Translations under genes and position numbers: made by a program
Notes under the pieces: model-generated
The model's input: the letters and a program-made list of their open reading frames with translations, nothing else
Told to the model about the DNA's origin: nothing
The model's database searches: none
NCBI RefSeq assembly: GCF_002002705.1
Contig: NZ_MUNS01000031.1
Coordinates: 1-64,000 of the forward strand
DNA length: 64,000 nucleotides
Direction of reading: 5' to 3'
From: Polaromonas sp. C04
GTDB taxonomy: Bacteria; Pseudomonadota; Gammaproteobacteria; Burkholderiales; Burkholderiaceae_C
Part shown: positions 62,137-64,000 of the stretch, piece after piece
How the letters are laid out: each line of letters begins with the position of its first letter
Numbering within the stretch: the first letter of the stretch is position 1

Positions 62137-63120
62137 TCACTCGGCCGTGATGTGCTGCGACTTGATGAGTTGCGCCCACCGGACGGCATCCTTCTCGACC
62201 AGTCGCTGAAACTCTTGCGGCGTGCCGCTGGCCGGGTCCATGCCCTGCACCTCGAAAGCGCTGCGCACCTGCGGGGTTGCCACGATGTCCCCTATCTCGT
62301 GGTTCAGGCGCGCCACCAGGTCCGGCGCCATGCCGCGCGGCGCAAAGATGCCGTACCACATGGCCACGTTCACATTGCCGGCATGGGCCTCGGCCAGCGT
62401 CGGCACATCAGGCAGCAAGGGGTGGCGTTTGTCGCTGCCAATGCCCAGGGCCACCAGCTTGCCGGCCTTCACAAATGGCAACGCGACGTGAATCGGCAGA
62501 AACATCGCGTCAATCTGCCCACTGAGCAAGTCGGTCAACGCCGGCCCGGTCCCACGATAGGGAATATGTGTCAGGAACACACCGCTCGTGGCCTTGAACA
62601 ACTCCATGGACAGGTGATGCGGCGTGCCGACGCCGGGCGAGCCGTAGTTGATCTGGCCCGGCTTGCGGCGCGCCGCCGCGATCAAATCGGTCACGGTTTT
62701 GTAGCCGGTTTTAGGGTTCGTCACCAGAATCAGTTGGCCCCAACTGGTCAGCGCCACCGGCGTCAGATCGTGCACCGGATCGAAGCTCAGATTGGGATAA
62801 AGGCTGCGATTCATGACCAGGGTGTTGACCGATACCAGCAGGGTCGAGCCATTCGGGGCCGCGCGCACCACCGCCTCGGTGCCGATGTTGCCCGAGGCGC
62901 CAACCCGGTTTTCCACCACCACCGGACGGCCCAGCCGCTCGGCGAGCCTGGGCCCCACCGTGCGCGCAATCAGATCGATGCCCGTGCCGGGCGAGAACGG
63001 CACGATCAGGCGGATCGGCGCATCGGGCAGCGTGGTCTGCGCCAGCGCGCCAACACCGACGAGCGCCATTACCAACGTGCCGGCTACGCGCAGTGCCAGG
63101 TGTTTGAAGACGGAAACCAT
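62137..63120 (-). CDS. Bug/TctC family periplasmic solute receptor
   Basis: 327 residues. A signal peptide (LALRVAGTLVMALVGVGALAQ) precedes the Bug fold: PIRLIVPFSPGTGIDLIARTVGPRLAE (in parts), VVVENRVGASGNIGTEAVVRA. Orphan receptors of this family are very numerous in Comamonadaceae and bind carboxylates. No TctAB membrane genes are nearby. It is in a unit with the monooxygenase and is divergent from marR. Confidence 0.93.
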   Translation of the reverse strand: MVSVFKHLALRVAGTLVMALVGVGALAQTTLPDAPIRLIVPFSPGTGIDLIARTVGPRLAERLGRPVVVENRVGASGNIGTEAVVRAAPNGSTLLVSVNTLVMNRSLYPNLSFDPVHDLTPVALTSWGQLILVTNPKTGYKTVTDLIAAARRKPGQINYGSPGVGTPHHLSMELFKATSGVFLTHIPYRGTGPALTDLLSGQIDAMFLPIHVALPFVKAGKLVALGIGSDKRHPLLPDVPTLAEAHAGNVNVAMWYGIFAPRGMAPDLVARLNHEIGDIVATPQVRSAFEVQGMDPASGTPQEFQRLVEKDAVRWAQLIKSQHITAE

Positions 63121-63141
63121 GGATGATCCCACTTTGTTTGC

Positions 63142-63690
63142 ATGCTAACTATTTTCAGCAAGAACCAACGAGGCACAATCCATGAATTCCCTAAGCCTGC
63201 AAGCCTGCCCGTGCCCCCTGCCCACTCCCTCACACGCCTGTACAGCCGTCCCGGCTTCCTGTTGCGCCGCGCGCACCAGATATCGGCGGCCGTGTTCGAG
63301 GAGGAATGCCGCAGCGTCGGCCTGACACCTGCACAGTTCGGGGTGCTGACCGTGCTGCGGGCCACGCCGGGGCTGGACCAGTCGAGTCTGGCGCGTGCAC
63401 TCGGCTTCGACAAGGTGACGGTGCTGCGTGTGCTGCGCGGACTGCAGGCCCGCGGACTGGTCGCCCGATCAGCGGTTCCACAGAATCGGCGCAATCTGTC
63501 GATTTCGTTGTCGGATGCCGGCGCCGCCCTGCTGAAGCAGGCGCAAACGCCGGCCGAGAGGGCCTACCGCCGCCTGATGGCACCCTTGAGTGCCGAACAA
63601 CAAGCCATGCTGGTGGAATTGCTGCAGCGACTCACCGAAGGGCTGGAAGATGATGCGCGGGCCGTCTTTGTGCCGCCAGATCAAACCTAG
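63142..63690 (+). CDS. MarR family regulator
   Basis: 182 residues. Winged helix-turn-helix: LTPAQFGVLTVLRATPGLDQSSLARALGFDKVTVLRVL (in parts), RRNLSISLSDAGAALL. The start is uncertain: ATG 63142 lies only 21 bp from the divergent Bug start and within TTTGCATGCTAA (63137-63148), a possible operator, whereas GTG 63211 would leave a 90-bp promoter gap. It probably senses an aromatic acid and controls the divergent unit. Confidence 0.85.
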   Translation: MLTIFSKNQRGTIHEFPKPASLPVPPAHSLTRLYSRPGFLLRRAHQISAAVFEEECRSVGLTPAQFGVLTVLRATPGLDQSSLARALGFDKVTVLRVLRGLQARGLVARSAVPQNRRNLSISLSDAGAALLKQAQTPAERAYRRLMAPLSAEQQAMLVELLQRLTEGLEDDARAVFVPPDQT

Positions 63691-63720
63691 CCCGGCACCA
63701 CCCACCGGACAGCCCATCGC

Positions 63721-64000
63721 TCAGGCATTGGCGGCGTGAATGCCCCATTTGGCGAGCGCCGCGTCATCGCTGACGCGCGCATCAACCCAGTGCGCACCCT
63801 CGGGCGTCTGCTCTTTCTTCCAGAACGGCGCCTGGGTTTTCAGGTAGTCCATCAGGAACTCGCAGGCCTGAAAGCTCTGGCCGCGGTGCGCCGACGTCAC
63901 GGCCACCATCACGATCTGGTCGAGCGGCTGCAGCAGGCCGACGCGGTGGATCACGCGCGCCGCATAGATGTCGAAGCGTTTGAGCACCTCGTCGATCATG
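63721..64000 (-). CDS. moaE: Molybdopterin synthase catalytic subunit MoaE (cut by the window edge)
   Basis: The C-terminal 92 residues are visible; the 5' end lies beyond the window. Diagnostic segments: RVIHRVGLLQPLDQIVMVAVTSAHR, with AHRGQSFQACEFLMDYLKTQAPFWKKE containing the catalytic Lys region (shown as QAPFWKKE). It transfers sulfur to precursor Z together with MoaD. Complete MoaE proteins have about 150 residues. Confidence 0.93.
   Translation of the reverse strand, partial: MIDEVLKRFDIYAARVIHRVGLLQPLDQIVMVAVTSAHRGQSFQACEFLMDYLKTQAPFWKKEQTPEGAHWVDARVSDDAALAKWGIHAANA

Overview
The window looks like a chromosomal segment of a high-GC betaproteobacterium of the Comamonadaceae type (Polaromonas/Rhodoferax/Variovorax-like). 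The grounds are the GC-rich codon use, the thrS-infC-rpmI-rplT-pheS-pheT-ihfA-merR order, glcDEF, a gentisate pathway pair, a Bug/TctC solute receptor, and short dispersed repeats of a kind I associate with this family. The genus is inference; no rRNA is present.

Layout. 1-4.9 kb: gentisate 1,2-dioxygenase and fumarylpyruvate hydrolase, a Nudix hydrolase, an aldo/keto reductase and a UspA-nitroreductase fusion. 5-11.6 kb: an sdhC remnant, a hemerythrin protein and a complete type I restriction-modification operon (hsdR-hsdM-hsdS, minus strand). 11.7-19.3 kb: glycolate oxidase glcDEF, tandem DUF202 membrane proteins, a Gln/Pro-rich exported protein and a ClsC-like phospholipase D lipoprotein. 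19.36-27.22 kb: an integrated element of about 7.9 kb at the 3' end of tRNA-Pro(GGG). It carries a P4-type integrase, an AlpA-like regulator, zinc-finger and PC4-like proteins, a P4-type primase-helicase and an exported Cys-repeat protein. The layout is that of a phage satellite (P4/PICI-like). 27.2-35.4 kb: tRNA-Pro, merR, ihfA, pheT, pheS, rplT, rpmI, infC and thrS, headed by what reads as a threonine-leader-peptide attenuator. 35.5-43.8 kb: RlpA-like lipoprotein, isocitrate lyase with paired operators, an EamA transporter, an RraA-like protein, a histone-tail/SWIB protein, LysR, a sterol-desaturase-like hydroxylase and a ThDP enzyme. 43.9-52.2 kb: a TetR-controlled cluster with an ABC importer, an enolase-superfamily enzyme, a Gfo/Idh/MocA oxidoreductase, a DUF993 protein and a sugar isomerase-like TIM barrel; this is probably a catabolic pathway for an unidentified substrate. 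52.2-57.1 kb: MFS transporter, AraC, an RcnB-like protein, cbpA/cbpM and a PaaI-type thioesterase. 57.5-64 kb: a MazE-type/Doc toxin-antitoxin pair, clpB, an FAD monooxygenase, a Bug receptor, MarR and the 3' part of moaE.

The most interesting signals are: (1) the thrS leader, with 5 Thr codons in a 16-residue peptide followed by mutually exclusive hairpins; (2) a dispersed repeat with fixed spacing GCTAC-N9-AGCT-N17-AAGGGCTG, present in five well-aligned and two divergent copies, two of them inside glcD and glcE and two supplying gene ends; (3) the satellite-like island with att, arm-site and origin-like repeats; (4) shared operators before the TetR gene and its ABC operon, and paired operators before aceA.
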